A stretch of DNA of 64,000 bases, from the NCBI RefSeq assembly GCF_003970695.1, contig NZ_CP034570.1:124001-188000 (forward strand), written 5' to 3'. The DNA comes from Maribacter sp. MJ134 (lineage in GTDB: Bacteria; Bacteroidota; Bacteroidia; Flavobacteriales; Flavobacteriaceae). A program made the position numbers and the translations under genes. A model generated the notes under the pieces. It saw only the letters and a list, made by a program, of their open reading frames with translations, ran no database searches and was not told where the DNA came from. This document shows, piece after piece, positions 52,681 through 62,416 of this stretch; position 1 is the first letter of the stretch; every line of letters begins with the position of its first letter.

Positions 52681-53755
52681 ATTTATTGTTTCCGGTGGTG
52701 GAACAGGCGGACATATATATCCGGCGATTGCCATAGCCAATGAACTAAAGAGAAGGTTCCCCAAGGCCCAATTTTTATTCGTTGGGGCCAAGGATAGAAT
52801 GGAGATGGAAAAAGTGCCGCAGGCAGGTTATAAGATTGAAGGATTATGGATTACGGGGTTGCAAAGGAAACTCACCCTTAAAAATTTAATGTTTCCCATA
52901 AAATTGATAAGTAGTTTGATCAAAGCAGGCAACATAGTAACAAGGTTTAAACCAGATGCGGTTATCGGCACGGGTGGTTTCGCCAGCGGACCGTTACTGA
53001 AAGTTGCCTCAGGAAGGGGAATACCATGTGTGTTACAAGAACAGAATTCCTATGCCGGGATTACCAATAAACTATTAAAAGATAAGGTGGCAAAGATTTG
53101 TGTTGCTTATGATGGTATGGAAAAGTTTTTTCCAAAGGAAAAAATAGTAAAAACGGGTAATCCCGTACGAGAGGACTTGGTTGCGCTTCGCGTATCCAAA
53201 GCAGAGGCAATTGCTTTCTACGAACTGGATGTCAACAAGAAAACGCTATTGGTTTTAGGCGGCAGTCTTGGTGCGAGAAGAATTAACACTTTAATAGCGG
53301 AGAAGCTGGATTATTTTAAAAGCCTTGGGATTCAGGTGTTATGGCAATGTGGAAAAGGATATATAGCGGAATACGAAAAATATGATTCCAAAGAGGTGAA
53401 GGTGCAGGCTTTTTTAAACCATATGGACAAGGCCTACGCCGCTGCAGATTTCATCATTTCTAGATCTGGAGCAGGCGCGGTTTCCGAACTGTGTTTGGTG
53501 GGTAAGCCCACAATCTTCATCCCGTCCCCAACGGTGGCAGAGAATCATCAGACTAAAAATGCTTTGGCATTGGTACAAGAGGATGCGGCCATCATGATTA
53601 AAGAAGAGGATTTGGAGCGGGATTTTGAACAGGAGTTTGGTTCCGTTTTTAATTCGGAAGAAAAACAGCAAGAACTATCGAAAAATAGTAAGGCATTGGC
53701 ATTGCCCAACGCCACGATTGAAATATGTGATGAAATCGTAAAATTATTGAACTGA
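52667..53755 (+). CDS. murG: UDP-GlcNAc:undecaprenyl-PP-MurNAc-pentapeptide GlcNAc transferase MurG
   Basis: This 362-residue GT28 glycosyltransferase makes lipid II on the inner face of the membrane. The first Gly-rich loop is [12 protein letters not shown] (about 9-20), the second GTGGFASGP (about 105-113), and [11 protein letters not shown] (about 265-275) contacts UDP-GlcNAc. The GTG start at 52667 lies within the ftsW tail. Confidence 0.95.
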   Translation: MGNYRFIVSGGGTGGHIYPAIAIANELKRRFPKAQFLFVGAKDRMEMEKVPQAGYKIEGLWITGLQRKLTLKNLMFPIKLISSLIKAGNIVTRFKPDAVIGTGGFASGPLLKVASGRGIPCVLQEQNSYAGITNKLLKDKVAKICVAYDGMEKFFPKEKIVKTGNPVREDLVALRVSKAEAIAFYELDVNKKTLLVLGGSLGARRINTLIAEKLDYFKSLGIQVLWQCGKGYIAEYEKYDSKEVKVQAFLNHMDKAYAAADFIISRSGAGAVSELCLVGKPTIFIPSPTVAENHQTKNALALVQEDAAIMIKEEDLERDFEQEFGSVFNSEEKQQELSKNSKALALPNATIEICDEIVKLLN

Positions 53756-53759
53756 TAAA

Positions 53760-55112
53760 ATGAATTTAAAAGACATACATAATGTGTACTTCATCGGGAT
53801 AGGTGGCATTGGTATGTCCGCCCTTGCGCGATATTTTCGTTTTATTAATAAGCATGTTGCGGGCTATGATAAGACGGAAACCCCTTTAACAAGAGAACTT
53901 ACGTCTAATACTATAGCTATACATTATGAAGATGATGTGGACCGTATTCCGTCAACATTCAAAAATGTTAAGGATACCTTGGTCGTTTACACACCGGCGG
54001 TTGCCAAAACACATTCCGAATATCAATATTTTTCCGAGCGCGGTTTTCATATTAAAAAGCGGTCTGAAGTATTAGGGATGGTTACAAAAGATTCCTTTTG
54101 TTTTGCCGTTGCCGGTACGCACGGTAAAACAACTACCTCTAGTATTCTCGCACATTTGTTAAAAGAAACGGGCACTCCTTTAACCGCTTTTCTCGGAGGT
54201 ATTTCTGAGGATTTTAATAGTAATTTCTTATTGGAGGGTACGGAGTACTCCGTGGTGGAGGCAGATGAGTTTGATCGCTCTTTTTTAAGGTTAACGCCTA
54301 ATGTAGCATGTATTACCTCAATGGATGCGGATCACTTGGATATTTATGGAGATTCGGACGAATTGAAAAAATCGTTTCTGGAATTTACAAAGCGGCTAAA
54401 GCCTAACGGAAAGTTATTTGTAAAGAGTGGTCTGCCTGTAGCGGGTATAACCTATGGTATTGAGGATAATTCGGACTACTGTATCCAAAACATAAGAATA
54501 GAACAAGGTACCTACATATTTGATTTGGGAACCCCGAATTCAGTTTTGAAAGGGGTTAGGTTCAATAAACCGGGAAGGCATAACCTGCTTAACGGTTTGG
54601 TTGCTTTTGCTATGGCGATAGAGGCCGGTTCCCCACCGTATCGCCTGGCTGAAGCTTTGGCCACTTTCAAGGGGGTGCAACGAAGATTCTCTTACAGGAT
54701 AAAGAACGATGAATTGGTATTTATAGATGATTACGCGCATCATCCTACAGAAATCAATGCTGTTTTTGAAGCAATTAGGGAGATGCATCCCCAGAAAAAA
54801 GTATTGGCGATTTTTCAGCCACATCTGTTTTCAAGAACTAAGGATTTTGGTGATGATTTTGCGACAAGTCTTTCCAGATTCGATAGTATTTGCCTGCTGG
54901 AAATTTATCCGGCAAGGGAAAAGGCCATTCCAGGGATTACTTCGAATTGGTTGTTGGATAAAATAACAAATCCCTTTAAAAAATTAATTCAAAAGGAACA
55001 AATTATATCCGAAATAAAAGCTCAAAATCCTGATGTTCTCGTGACTATGGGTGCAGGAGATATCGGACTCGAAATAAATAAAATACAAAAGGAACTGTCT
55101 TATGCGTATTAA
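53760..55112 (+). CDS. murC: UDP-MurNAc:L-alanine ligase MurC
   Basis: This 450-residue Mur ligase adds L-Ala to UDP-MurNAc. It has an N-terminal Rossmann-like GIGGIGMSALAR (about 14-25), the P-loop AGTHGKTTTSSILAHLL (about 118-134), FIDDYAHHPTEI (about 321-332) and HLFSRTKDF (about 354). It follows murG after 4 bp and overlaps ftsQ by 11 bp. Confidence 0.95.
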   Translation: MNLKDIHNVYFIGIGGIGMSALARYFRFINKHVAGYDKTETPLTRELTSNTIAIHYEDDVDRIPSTFKNVKDTLVVYTPAVAKTHSEYQYFSERGFHIKKRSEVLGMVTKDSFCFAVAGTHGKTTTSSILAHLLKETGTPLTAFLGGISEDFNSNFLLEGTEYSVVEADEFDRSFLRLTPNVACITSMDADHLDIYGDSDELKKSFLEFTKRLKPNGKLFVKSGLPVAGITYGIEDNSDYCIQNIRIEQGTYIFDLGTPNSVLKGVRFNKPGRHNLLNGLVAFAMAIEAGSPPYRLAEALATFKGVQRRFSYRIKNDELVFIDDYAHHPTEINAVFEAIREMHPQKKVLAIFQPHLFSRTKDFGDDFATSLSRFDSICLLEIYPAREKAIPGITSNWLLDKITNPFKKLIQKEQIISEIKAQNPDVLVTMGAGDIGLEINKIQKELSYAY

Positions 55113-55821
55113 TTGGAACATTTTAAAGTTTATTTCTCTAATGCTAGTGGTAATGGGGCTTTACGCATTTTCTAACCAAAGGAGTAATAGGAAGAATATC
55201 GCTAAAATAAATGTAGAATTTATAGGAGACCAAAATTTATACCTCACAGAAGGGACGGTTAATAAATTGTTAATACAAAAATACGGACGGCTAGAAAATG
55301 TGCCTAAAGAAAAATTAGTTTTGAATACTGTAGAGAAGGTCATTACGGCCAATGAAATGGTGAAAAGTGCCCAAGTCTATCTTACTATAGATGGTGAGCT
55401 TACGTCTAAAATTGTTCAACGTAAACCAATCGGACGCATAGAAGGTAATTCAAAATTCTATTTGGATGACGAAGGAAAACGCATGCCGTTTTCGTCCAAT
55501 TATTCAGCTAGAGTTCCCATAATTACAGGTAATGTAACAGGGGAAAGCCTTAAAGATGTGTATGAAATTTTGGAATTTATAAATAAAGACGATTTTTTAC
55601 GAAAAAACATAATTGGTATTCATGTTGAGGCAGAGGATAACTATCAATTAAAATTTAGGCTGAACCGCTTTGTGGTGAATTTAGGGGGTATTGATAATCT
55701 AGAGGAAAAGTTCAGCAATTTTAAAGCTTTTTATGCAAAGGCGAACAAGGATAAAACTTTGGAAAATTTTGCGATCGTCAGTTTAGAATTCAATAACCAA
55801 GTGGTGTGCACTAAAATATAA
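55102..55821 (+). CDS. ftsQ: Cell division protein FtsQ
   Basis: This 239-residue bitopic protein has a short cytoplasmic tail, one transmembrane helix (about 8-24; FISLMLVVMGLYAFS), a POTRA-like domain (about 34-110) and a beta-rich domain. Sequence conservation is low, as usual for FtsQ/DivIB, but its topology and position between murC and ftsA leave little doubt. It links FtsL and late divisome proteins in the inner membrane. Confidence 0.88.
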   Translation: MRINWNILKFISLMLVVMGLYAFSNQRSNRKNIAKINVEFIGDQNLYLTEGTVNKLLIQKYGRLENVPKEKLVLNTVEKVITANEMVKSAQVYLTIDGELTSKIVQRKPIGRIEGNSKFYLDDEGKRMPFSSNYSARVPIITGNVTGESLKDVYEILEFINKDDFLRKNIIGIHVEAEDNYQLKFRLNRFVVNLGGIDNLEEKFSNFKAFYAKANKDKTLENFAIVSLEFNNQVVCTKI

Positions 55822-55826
55822 TAGAA

Positions 55827-57167
55827 ATGGAACAAACTAAATATTCAGTAGGCCTAGACATAGGAACAACAAAAATCGTTGCCATTATTGGGAAGGAAAA
55901 TGAGTATGGGAAGATTGAAATTTTGGGTATAGGAAAATCCAAGAGTTTAGGTGTTCACAGAGGTGTTGTCAATAATATTACACAAACCATACAATCTATT
56001 CAGCAGGCCGTTGAAGAGGCGGAGAGCAACTCCGGTCTTAAAATCGGTTCTGTAGTTGTTGGTATTGCTGGCCAGCACATACGAAGTTTACAGCATAGTG
56101 ACTATATCACTCGTAGAGATTCTGAAGAGGTAATCAACGATGAGGATTTGGATACCCTTTGCAACCAGGTTTATAAACTGATTATGCTCCCTGGAGAGGA
56201 AATTATCCATGTATTGCCGCAAGAATATAAAGTGGACGGACAGGCTGAGATTAAGCAGCCCATTGGTATGTACGGAGGTCGTTTGGAGGCTAACTTCCAC
56301 GTTGTTGTGGGTCAGGTTACTTCCATCAAAAATGTAGGCCGCTGTATTAAAAGTGCCGGGTTGGACTTGGGGAATATCACCTTGGAGCCATTGGCTTCTT
56401 CGGATGCGGTACTTAGTCAAGAAGAGAAAGAAGCAGGTGTTGCATTGATTGATATAGGAGGTGGTACAACTGATTTGGCCATCTTCAAGGATGGTATCAT
56501 TCGGCACACTGCAGTAATTCCTTTTGGTGGTGGTGTTATTACGGAAGACATAAAAGAGGGATGTTCTATTATAGAGAAGCAGGCAGAGTTGCTTAAGATT
56601 AAATTTGGTTCTGCTTGGCCTGGCGAGAACAAGGACAATGAAATTGTTTCCATTCCGGGACTAAGAGGTAGGGAACCAAAGGAAATTACCTTAAAGAATT
56701 TGTCCAAAATAATCCATGCCCGTGTAGTGGAGATTATAGAACAAGTTTACGTAGAGATTAAGAACTACGGCCATGATGAGCAAAAGAAAAAGCTCATTGC
56801 AGGTATCGTGCTAACAGGAGGTGGAAGCCAATTAAAACACTTGAAACAGCTAGTGGAGTATATCACCGGTATGGATACCAGAATAGGCTATCCAAACGAG
56901 CATTTAGCCGGGGATTCAGAAGAAGAAATAGCGAGTCCTTTATACGCTACAGCTGTAGGATTATTAATGAATGCAATAAAGAACGAGGCAAGGATGGCCC
57001 CAGCTACAGAGGCCACGGATGGTAATGAAGAAACAGGAGAAGGTGAACTGGTCTATGCGGAAAGTGGGGACACTAAAATTTCCACTAACGGAGAAAGAAG
57101 GGAAAGAAAATCAGTTTTTGACAAGTGGTCTGAAAAGCTAAAGGAGTTTTTGGACAACGCAGAGTAA
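55827..57167 (+). CDS. ftsA: Cell division protein FtsA
   Basis: This 446-residue actin-like ATPase tethers FtsZ to the membrane. Motifs: YSVGLDIGTTKIVAIIG (phosphate 1, about 6-22), ALIDIGGGTTDLAIF (phosphate 2, about 210-224) and IVLTGGGSQLKHL (adenosine, about 327-339). The C-terminus (VFDKWSEKLKEFLDNAE) has the amphipathic look of the membrane-targeting helix. It has an acidic linker around 395-425. Confidence 0.94.
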   Translation: MEQTKYSVGLDIGTTKIVAIIGKENEYGKIEILGIGKSKSLGVHRGVVNNITQTIQSIQQAVEEAESNSGLKIGSVVVGIAGQHIRSLQHSDYITRRDSEEVINDEDLDTLCNQVYKLIMLPGEEIIHVLPQEYKVDGQAEIKQPIGMYGGRLEANFHVVVGQVTSIKNVGRCIKSAGLDLGNITLEPLASSDAVLSQEEKEAGVALIDIGGGTTDLAIFKDGIIRHTAVIPFGGGVITEDIKEGCSIIEKQAELLKIKFGSAWPGENKDNEIVSIPGLRGREPKEITLKNLSKIIHARVVEIIEQVYVEIKNYGHDEQKKKLIAGIVLTGGGSQLKHLKQLVEYITGMDTRIGYPNEHLAGDSEEEIASPLYATAVGLLMNAIKNEARMAPATEATDGNEETGEGELVYAESGDTKISTNGERRERKSVFDKWSEKLKEFLDNAE

Positions 57168-57212
57168 ATAATAAAGCATACAACGAATACAATAACCAGT
57201 AATAAAAGTAAT

Positions 57213-59129
57213 ATGAGTAAGAACAGCGAATTTGATAATATCTCTTTTGATCTTCCAAAGAATCAGAGCAACGTCATAAAGGTCATTGGTGTAGGTGGCG
57301 GTGGTAGTAATGCCATAAACCACATGTTCCAAGCAGGCATCAATGGTGTTGATTTTGTTATTTGTAATACAGATTCACAGGCATTGGACAATAGTCCGGT
57401 TCCTAACAAAATTCAACTGGGCGTTTCTTTAACAGAAGGATTGGGGGCTGGTGCCAACCCTGAAGTAGGTGAGGAAGCTGCTATGGAGAGTATGGAAGAT
57501 ATCAAGCAAATGCTGGATAATACGACAAAAATGATATTCATCACTGCTGGTATGGGTGGGGGAACAGGAACTGGTGCTGCTCCCGTTATTGCCAAGTTTG
57601 CAAAGGAGATGGATGTCCTTACCGTTGGTATCGTGACCATGCCATTTCAGTTTGAAGGAAAAATGAGATGCGATCAAGCCCAATTGGGAATTGAGAAATT
57701 AAGGAGAAACGTAGATTCGTTGATTGTCATCAATAATAATAAACTAAGGGAAGTTTACGGTAACTTAGGCTTTAAGGCTGGGTTTTCAAAAGCGGATGAA
57801 GTCTTAGCTACGGCAGCGCGTGGTATTGCAGAAGTAATTACGCATCATTACACGCAGAATATCGATTTACGTGATGCTAAAACAGTACTTTCCAATAGCG
57901 GAACGGCCATAATGGGCTCGGCAATAGCCTCTGGTTCTTCAAGAGCTAACGAGGCCATCATGAAAGCTTTGGATTCACCGTTATTAAATGATAACAAGAT
58001 ACAGGGTGCTAAAAATGTTTTATTGCTGATCGTGTCCGGTGCGCAAGAAATTACTATCGATGAGATAGGCGAAATAAATGACCATATCCAAGTAGAGGCT
58101 GGTTATGGTGCCAATATTATCATGGGTGTAGGTGAGGACGAAACTTTGGGAGAAGCAATTGCGGTAACGGTAATCGCGACGGGTTTTAATATTGAACAAC
58201 AGGACGATATCGTAAATACAGAGACAAAAAAAATAATCCACACGCTTGAGGATGGTCAGCGCGCAGAGAAAGAGCTCTTGTCCAATAATACTACGGTGCA
58301 TACTCTGGTTGTTGAGGACGAAGAAGAAAAGGCAGCTCCGGAACCAGAAACTCGCTATGAGCTTTTGGACGATGGCGATTTTGACTTGATACCTACGACC
58401 AGCTACATTAAGAATTTCAATGTTTTTTATGAAGAAGTGGTTGCAGAGAATGTTTCCGAAGATGATTTTATTATCATCGAGTCTTCCGATGCGCTCAGGA
58501 GTATAGAGGTGGTAGAGCCGGAAATATTAAAGGTCGAAGAAGAGGACGATCAATTTGCGATGAGTTTTGATATGCCTTTAAAGGATGAAGATGAGAAGGA
58601 GAACGTTATTACCTTTAGTTTGGATGATGATGTAAAGGACATGGATGTAAAGGACAGTGTTGAAATCATACCGGTGTTGGAGTACAACAAGACCAGGGAA
58701 ACACGCTATAGTCTGGACGATTACATGCAATTGGAGAATCAATTGACAGGAGCTAAATCAAAAGCAGAGGAGTTTGAGCCAAAAATTATTGAGGATGAGC
58801 TCGTTTTTGAGAAGAAAACCATAGTAGATGATAATTCCACTACACATACGAATCGTGAAGTAGATCCTATGGAAACTCCTATCGAGGAGCTTTTAAAAGA
58901 AAGGGCTGACGAACGCAGAAGAAAATTAAAAGATTTCAACTATAAGTTCAAGAACAGTCTTAGTAATATCGATGAAATTGAAAAGGAACCCGCTTACAAA
59001 AGACAAGGTGTTCATTTAAACGATAATCCTAGAGAGAATAAAATCTCCAGAACAAGTTTAAGTGATGACAGTAACGATGAGATTCAGTTAAGGTCCAACA
59101 ATTCTTTTCTGCATGACAATGTAGATTAG
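57213..59129 (+). CDS. ftsZ: Cell division GTPase FtsZ (long C-terminal linker)
   Basis: This tubulin homologue forms the Z-ring. The GTPase core (about 1-320) has VIGVGGGGSNAIN (about 24-36) and the tubulin signature GGGTGTGAAP (115-124). At 638 residues it is far longer than E. coli FtsZ (383). The extra part is an acidic, low-complexity linker (about 340-600, many Glu/Asp) and the end IQLRSNNSFLHDNVD, whose last residues resemble the conserved C-terminal peptide that binds FtsA. Long linkers are usual in Bacteroidota. Confidence 0.95.
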   Translation: MSKNSEFDNISFDLPKNQSNVIKVIGVGGGGSNAINHMFQAGINGVDFVICNTDSQALDNSPVPNKIQLGVSLTEGLGAGANPEVGEEAAMESMEDIKQMLDNTTKMIFITAGMGGGTGTGAAPVIAKFAKEMDVLTVGIVTMPFQFEGKMRCDQAQLGIEKLRRNVDSLIVINNNKLREVYGNLGFKAGFSKADEVLATAARGIAEVITHHYTQNIDLRDAKTVLSNSGTAIMGSAIASGSSRANEAIMKALDSPLLNDNKIQGAKNVLLLIVSGAQEITIDEIGEINDHIQVEAGYGANIIMGVGEDETLGEAIAVTVIATGFNIEQQDDIVNTETKKIIHTLEDGQRAEKELLSNNTTVHTLVVEDEEEKAAPEPETRYELLDDGDFDLIPTTSYIKNFNVFYEEVVAENVSEDDFIIIESSDALRSIEVVEPEILKVEEEDDQFAMSFDMPLKDEDEKENVITFSLDDDVKDMDVKDSVEIIPVLEYNKTRETRYSLDDYMQLENQLTGAKSKAEEFEPKIIEDELVFEKKTIVDDNSTTHTNREVDPMETPIEELLKERADERRRKLKDFNYKFKNSLSNIDEIEKEPAYKRQGVHLNDNPRENKISRTSLSDDSNDEIQLRSNNSFLHDNVD

Positions 59130-59152
59130 GTAATACCTTTTTAAAGAAGTTT

Positions 59153-59190
59153 AAACCCGAAAACAAAAGCTGTTTTCGGGTTTATTTTTT
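59153..59190 (+). terminator. Terminator at the end of the dcw cluster
   Basis: AAACCCGAAAACA (59153-59165) pairs perfectly with TGTTTTCGGGTTT (59171-59183), followed by ATTTTTT. It ends transcription from ftsZ. Confidence 0.85.
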
Positions 59191-59217
59191 ATCTTCGTGC
59201 CGCTAAAATAATATACC

Positions 59218-59664
59218 ATGGGACTACAGAAAAAGGTAATGGAGCAAATGAAAATGGCCATGAAAGCTAAGGATACCGTTGCCTTGGAATCGTTAAGGGC
59301 CATTAAATCGGCGCTATTGTTGGCACAGACGAGTGGCAATGGTGATCTGTCCGAGGACGATGAAGTAAAGTTGGTCCAGAAACTCGTAAAGCAAAGAAAG
59401 GACAGTGCTGCTATTTTTACGGAGCAAGGGAGAGACGACCTCGCAGAACCAGAGTTAGCACAAGTAGTCGTAATAGAACAATTTTTACCAGAGCAGCTAA
59501 CGGAAGAAGAAATAGAAAAGGTGGTAGTACAAACCATTGACGCTACTGGTGCTTCCGGGATGAAGGACATGGGTAAGGTTATGGGCGTGGTTTCCAAGGA
59601 ACTTGCCGGCCAAGCGGATGGTAAAACAATATCCACAATTGTAAAGAATAAATTATCTTTGTAA
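59218..59664 (+). CDS. GatB/YqeY domain protein
   Basis: This 148-residue helical protein of the YqeY family is related to the tail domain of GatB. It begins LQKKVMEQMKMAMKAKDTVALESLRAIKSAL and shows the IEQFLPEQLTEEEIEKVV and GKVMGVVSKELAGQADGKTISTIVK segments typical of the family. It probably acts on tRNA or aminoacyl-tRNA metabolism, but the exact function is not settled. It lies just beyond the dcw terminator and likely has its own promoter (TATCTTCG, 59190-59197, is weak). Confidence 0.9.
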   Translation: MGLQKKVMEQMKMAMKAKDTVALESLRAIKSALLLAQTSGNGDLSEDDEVKLVQKLVKQRKDSAAIFTEQGRDDLAEPELAQVVVIEQFLPEQLTEEEIEKVVVQTIDATGASGMKDMGKVMGVVSKELAGQADGKTISTIVKNKLSL

Positions 59665-59688
59665 GCTAGTGCTTACTGAAAAATAATT

Positions 59689-59762
59689 GGCCTCGTGGCG
59701 CAACTGAATAGCGCATCAGATTTCGGCTCTGAGGGTTGGGGGTTTGAATCCCTCCGGGGTCA
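59689..59762 (+). tRNA. tRNA-Arg (anticodon TCG)
   Basis: The 74-nt cloverleaf is complete. The acceptor is GGCCTCG/CGGGGTC (two G-U pairs), the D-arm GCGC/GCGC, the anticodon stem TCAGA/TCTGA with loop TTTCGGC (anticodon TCG, reading CGA and likely other CGN codons), the T-arm GGGGG/CCCTC with loop TTTGAAT, and the discriminator A. CCA is not encoded, as is common in Bacteroidota. Confidence 0.95.
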
Positions 59763-60002
59763 CGAATAAATAGTTCGATAAGAAAAAACGCCAAGCTTGC
59801 TTGAGCGTTTTTTTGTTTGAACTATTTTCAAAGCGGAGCTTTGAGGGAAAGGCGCAGCCAATCCCTAAGTAAAGACTACAGTTCATTGAAAAGATTCTCA
59901 CTTAAATTTGAAAACAAAGTTTTTTTATTTTCAATCCCGAACTTTCGGGTGAAGCTTTGAGGGAAAAACGAGCTTTAGCGAAGGTAATCCCTCCGGGGTC
60001 AC
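59747..60002. repeat. Duplicated tRNA-Arg 3' end (possible att remnant)
   Basis: The 17-bp AATCCCTCCGGGGTCAC at the tRNA 3' end (59747-59763) recurs exactly at 59986-60002. Between them lies about 220 bp of gene-free DNA with a second pair of direct repeats, AGCTTTGAGGGAAA at 59837-59850 and 59953-59966. The pattern is that of attL/attR left by an integrative element or of tandem duplications. From 60048 to the next gene at 60307 nothing else is recognisable. Confidence 0.6.
59783..59814 (+). terminator. Terminator after tRNA-Arg
   Basis: AAAACGC-AAGC pairs with GCTT-GCGTTTT around a TT loop, with A/T runs at each side. Confidence 0.75.
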
Positions 60003-60013
60003 TACAAGAGGAG

Positions 60014-60047
60014 AACCACGTCATTTTTGACGTGGTTTTGTTTTTTT
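60014..60047 (+). terminator. Terminator after the duplicated tRNA end
   Basis: AACCACGTCA (60014-60023) pairs with TGACGTGGTT (60028-60037) around a TTTT loop and is followed by TTGTTTTTTTG. Confidence 0.8.
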
Positions 60048-60306
60048 GAAAAGAGCAAGAACTAGTGCACTTTCTTATCAGCTACATCGTCTGGATAATT
60101 GCTATAAAGCCAAATTCTTGCTTTTTTACATTGTTCCTATTGTAAAGGTTAACGCGTTATAAAAAGCATTTGGCGAATCCTTTCGGTGAAGTTTACACTA
60201 CCTTAAATCGCATTTATAAAGTTTGCTTGTGCCAAGGTTGTGGATTTGTGATATCACGGTAAAAGCTTTATTGAAAAGTCACACTTTTTAGCTAATTTAA
60301 GGGCTT

Positions 60307-61437
60307 ATGAAGTTTGTAATTGCACCCGATAAATACAAAGGCTCCCTAACGGGATTAGAATTTTGTGAAGCGGTATCTCAAGGTCTTCGAAAAGTTTTCC
60401 CAACAGCTCTAATTAAGCATAAACCATTGGCCGATGGAGGTGACGGTACTTTGGCCATTGTACGGTATTATTTAAAAGCGGATACTATAAAAGTCTCAGT
60501 AAACGACCCTTTGTTCCGAAAAATAGAGGTTGGTTATTTATTGTCACAGGATAAAAAGACGGCTTTTATAGAAATGTCAGAAGCCTCGGGGTACAAATTA
60601 CTCCACAAAAATGAGCTCAATTGTATGTCAACCACGAGCTTAGGTACTGGCGAACTCATCGTAAATGCTTTGAACAAAGGAGTACAAGAGATTATTTTAG
60701 GAATTGGAGGTAGTGCTACGACCGATGGGGGTATGGGTATTGCGGTTGCACTAGGGTATGAGTTTTTAGACAGAAATGATACTGTACTGAGCCCTATCGG
60801 AGGGAATCTCTTGAAGGTTAGTAGGATACAAAAGAAAGGTCGTCACCCAAGACTCTCGGAAGTAACTATTAAAGTTGCTTGTGATGTTACCAATCCCTTT
60901 TTTGGTAAAAATGGAGCGGCATATGTCTACGGTCCTCAAAAAGGAGCGAATAAGGAAGAAGTTGAAGTATTGGATAAGGGATTGCAAAATTTCGCAAAAA
61001 TAATAGCACAGGAATTCGGAACTGACATTCAAAAGGTTTCCGGCTCTGGAGCTGCTGGTGGCGTAGGTGGTGGCGCTGTTGTATTTCTAAATGCAACCTT
61101 AATTCCCGGAATAGATTTAATGAAAGAAATAGCAGGTTTTGATGAAGCAATTACCAACGCCGATTGGATAGTAACCGGGGAAGGTAGATTGGATAGTCAG
61201 ACACTATCCGGGAAAACCATTGCTGGTGTGCTTGAATCTGCTCGCAAGCAGAAAATTCCTGTTGCGGCCTTATGTGGCGCAGTAACCTTACCCCCGGAGC
61301 AGCAAGAGGAAACGGGTCTGACTTATGTGTGTGCTATTTTAAGGGATATATCCAATTTAGAGCAGGCTGTATCTCAAAGTAAAGAAAATCTGGTTGCTGC
61401 CGCTTATAACTTCGCTAAACTCATTGATAGTAAATAG
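60307..61437 (+). CDS. Glycerate kinase
   Basis: This 376-residue GarK/GlxK-family kinase phosphorylates glycerate. It has KFVIAPDKYKGSLTGLEFCEAV at the N-terminus, LADGGDGTL (about 41-49) and GIGGSATTDGGMG (about 134-146), and the C-terminal GEGRLDSQTLSGKT (about 296-309). Length is typical. It links glycerate from serine, glycolate or sugar breakdown to glycolysis. No adjacent pathway gene tells which. Confidence 0.93.
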   Translation: MKFVIAPDKYKGSLTGLEFCEAVSQGLRKVFPTALIKHKPLADGGDGTLAIVRYYLKADTIKVSVNDPLFRKIEVGYLLSQDKKTAFIEMSEASGYKLLHKNELNCMSTTSLGTGELIVNALNKGVQEIILGIGGSATTDGGMGIAVALGYEFLDRNDTVLSPIGGNLLKVSRIQKKGRHPRLSEVTIKVACDVTNPFFGKNGAAYVYGPQKGANKEEVEVLDKGLQNFAKIIAQEFGTDIQKVSGSGAAGGVGGGAVVFLNATLIPGIDLMKEIAGFDEAITNADWIVTGEGRLDSQTLSGKTIAGVLESARKQKIPVAALCGAVTLPPEQQEETGLTYVCAILRDISNLEQAVSQSKENLVAAAYNFAKLIDSK

Positions 61438-61450
61438 TAGTACCGCTGTT

Positions 61451-62416
61451 TTAGTGCTTATTGATGATATGCTGTACGATCATCCCTGAGTGCGCTCTAG
61501 AATTCTCTATGAACCACTTGTGTGTCTCCATGCCGCCGCAGATAACCCCTGCCAAGTAAAGTCCATTTACGTTACTTTCCATAGTTTCTGGGTCGTAATT
61601 CGGTAATCGTTTGGCATCACTGGACAGTTCAATACCCAAATCCTCTAAAAACTCGAAATTGGGCATATATCCGGTAAGAGCAAGGACAAAGTCATTTGGC
61701 AGTACCACTGAGCCCTCTTTTGTATTTAGATAAATTTCATCCTCGGTTATTTCTGTTACCGTACTTTTATAAAAGGCCTTGATACTACCTTCTTTAATTC
61801 TATTGATAATATCCGGACGCACCCAATATTTAACGCGTTGGCCAACTTCTGGTCCCCGAATGACAAGACTTACATCGGCACCCTTTCTCCAGCACTCCAA
61901 AGCCGAATCTATGGCCGAGTTACTTGCACCGATAACCGCAACTTTCTGTCCGGCGTAGAAATGAGGGTCTTTGTAATAGTGACTTACCTTGGGTAGGTCT
62001 TCTCCAGGAATATTGAGCAGGTTGGGTATATCATAAAAACCAGTAGCGAGAACAACATTTACACTATGGTAACTAGCCTTGTTGGTGGTTGTTTCAAAGA
62101 CTCCTTTATCTTTTTTAAGGGAGGTGACCTTTTCGAATAAATTAATATTCAATTTGTTATTGGTAACGATTCTTCGATAATACTCTAGGGCTTCGTCCCT
62201 TTTAGGTTTAGCCTCTTTGCTAATAAATGGAATATTGTCTATTTCAAGTTTTTCCGAAGAAGAAAAAAATTGCATGTTGCTAGGATAGTTGTAAAGGGAA
62301 TTTACAATAGGCCCCTTTTCCAGAATTATATAGGAAAGTCCATTCTTTTGAGCTTCCAGTCCGCAAGCAATACCTATTGGTCCTCCCCCAACTATTATTA
62401 AGTCCAATAGTTTCAT
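61451..62416 (-). CDS. YpdA-family FAD/NAD(P) disulfide reductase
   Basis: This 321-residue flavoprotein has the FAD motif IIVGGGPIGIACGLEA (about 7-22) and the NAD(P) motif VIGASNSAIDSALE (about 165-178), but no CxxC redox pair, as in YpdA-type enzymes assigned to bacillithiol-disulfide reduction. Its start shares one base with the rpe stop, so the two are co-translated. Whether this organism makes bacillithiol cannot be seen here. Confidence 0.88.
   Translation of the reverse strand: MKLLDLIIVGGGPIGIACGLEAQKNGLSYIILEKGPIVNSLYNYPSNMQFFSSSEKLEIDNIPFISKEAKPKRDEALEYYRRIVTNNKLNINLFEKVTSLKKDKGVFETTTNKASYHSVNVVLATGFYDIPNLLNIPGEDLPKVSHYYKDPHFYAGQKVAVIGASNSAIDSALECWRKGADVSLVIRGPEVGQRVKYWVRPDIINRIKEGSIKAFYKSTVTEITEDEIYLNTKEGSVVLPNDFVLALTGYMPNFEFLEDLGIELSSDAKRLPNYDPETMESNVNGLYLAGVICGGMETHKWFIENSRAHSGMIVQHIINKH

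Noticed and set aside
59151-59636. 161-codon minus-strand frame opposite the YqeY-like gene
   Set aside because: Serine-rich shadow of a conserved plus-strand gene; no independent support.
59986-60002. A second tRNA gene
   Set aside because: Only the 3' 17 bp of tRNA-Arg are repeated; no D-arm or anticodon arm precedes them.
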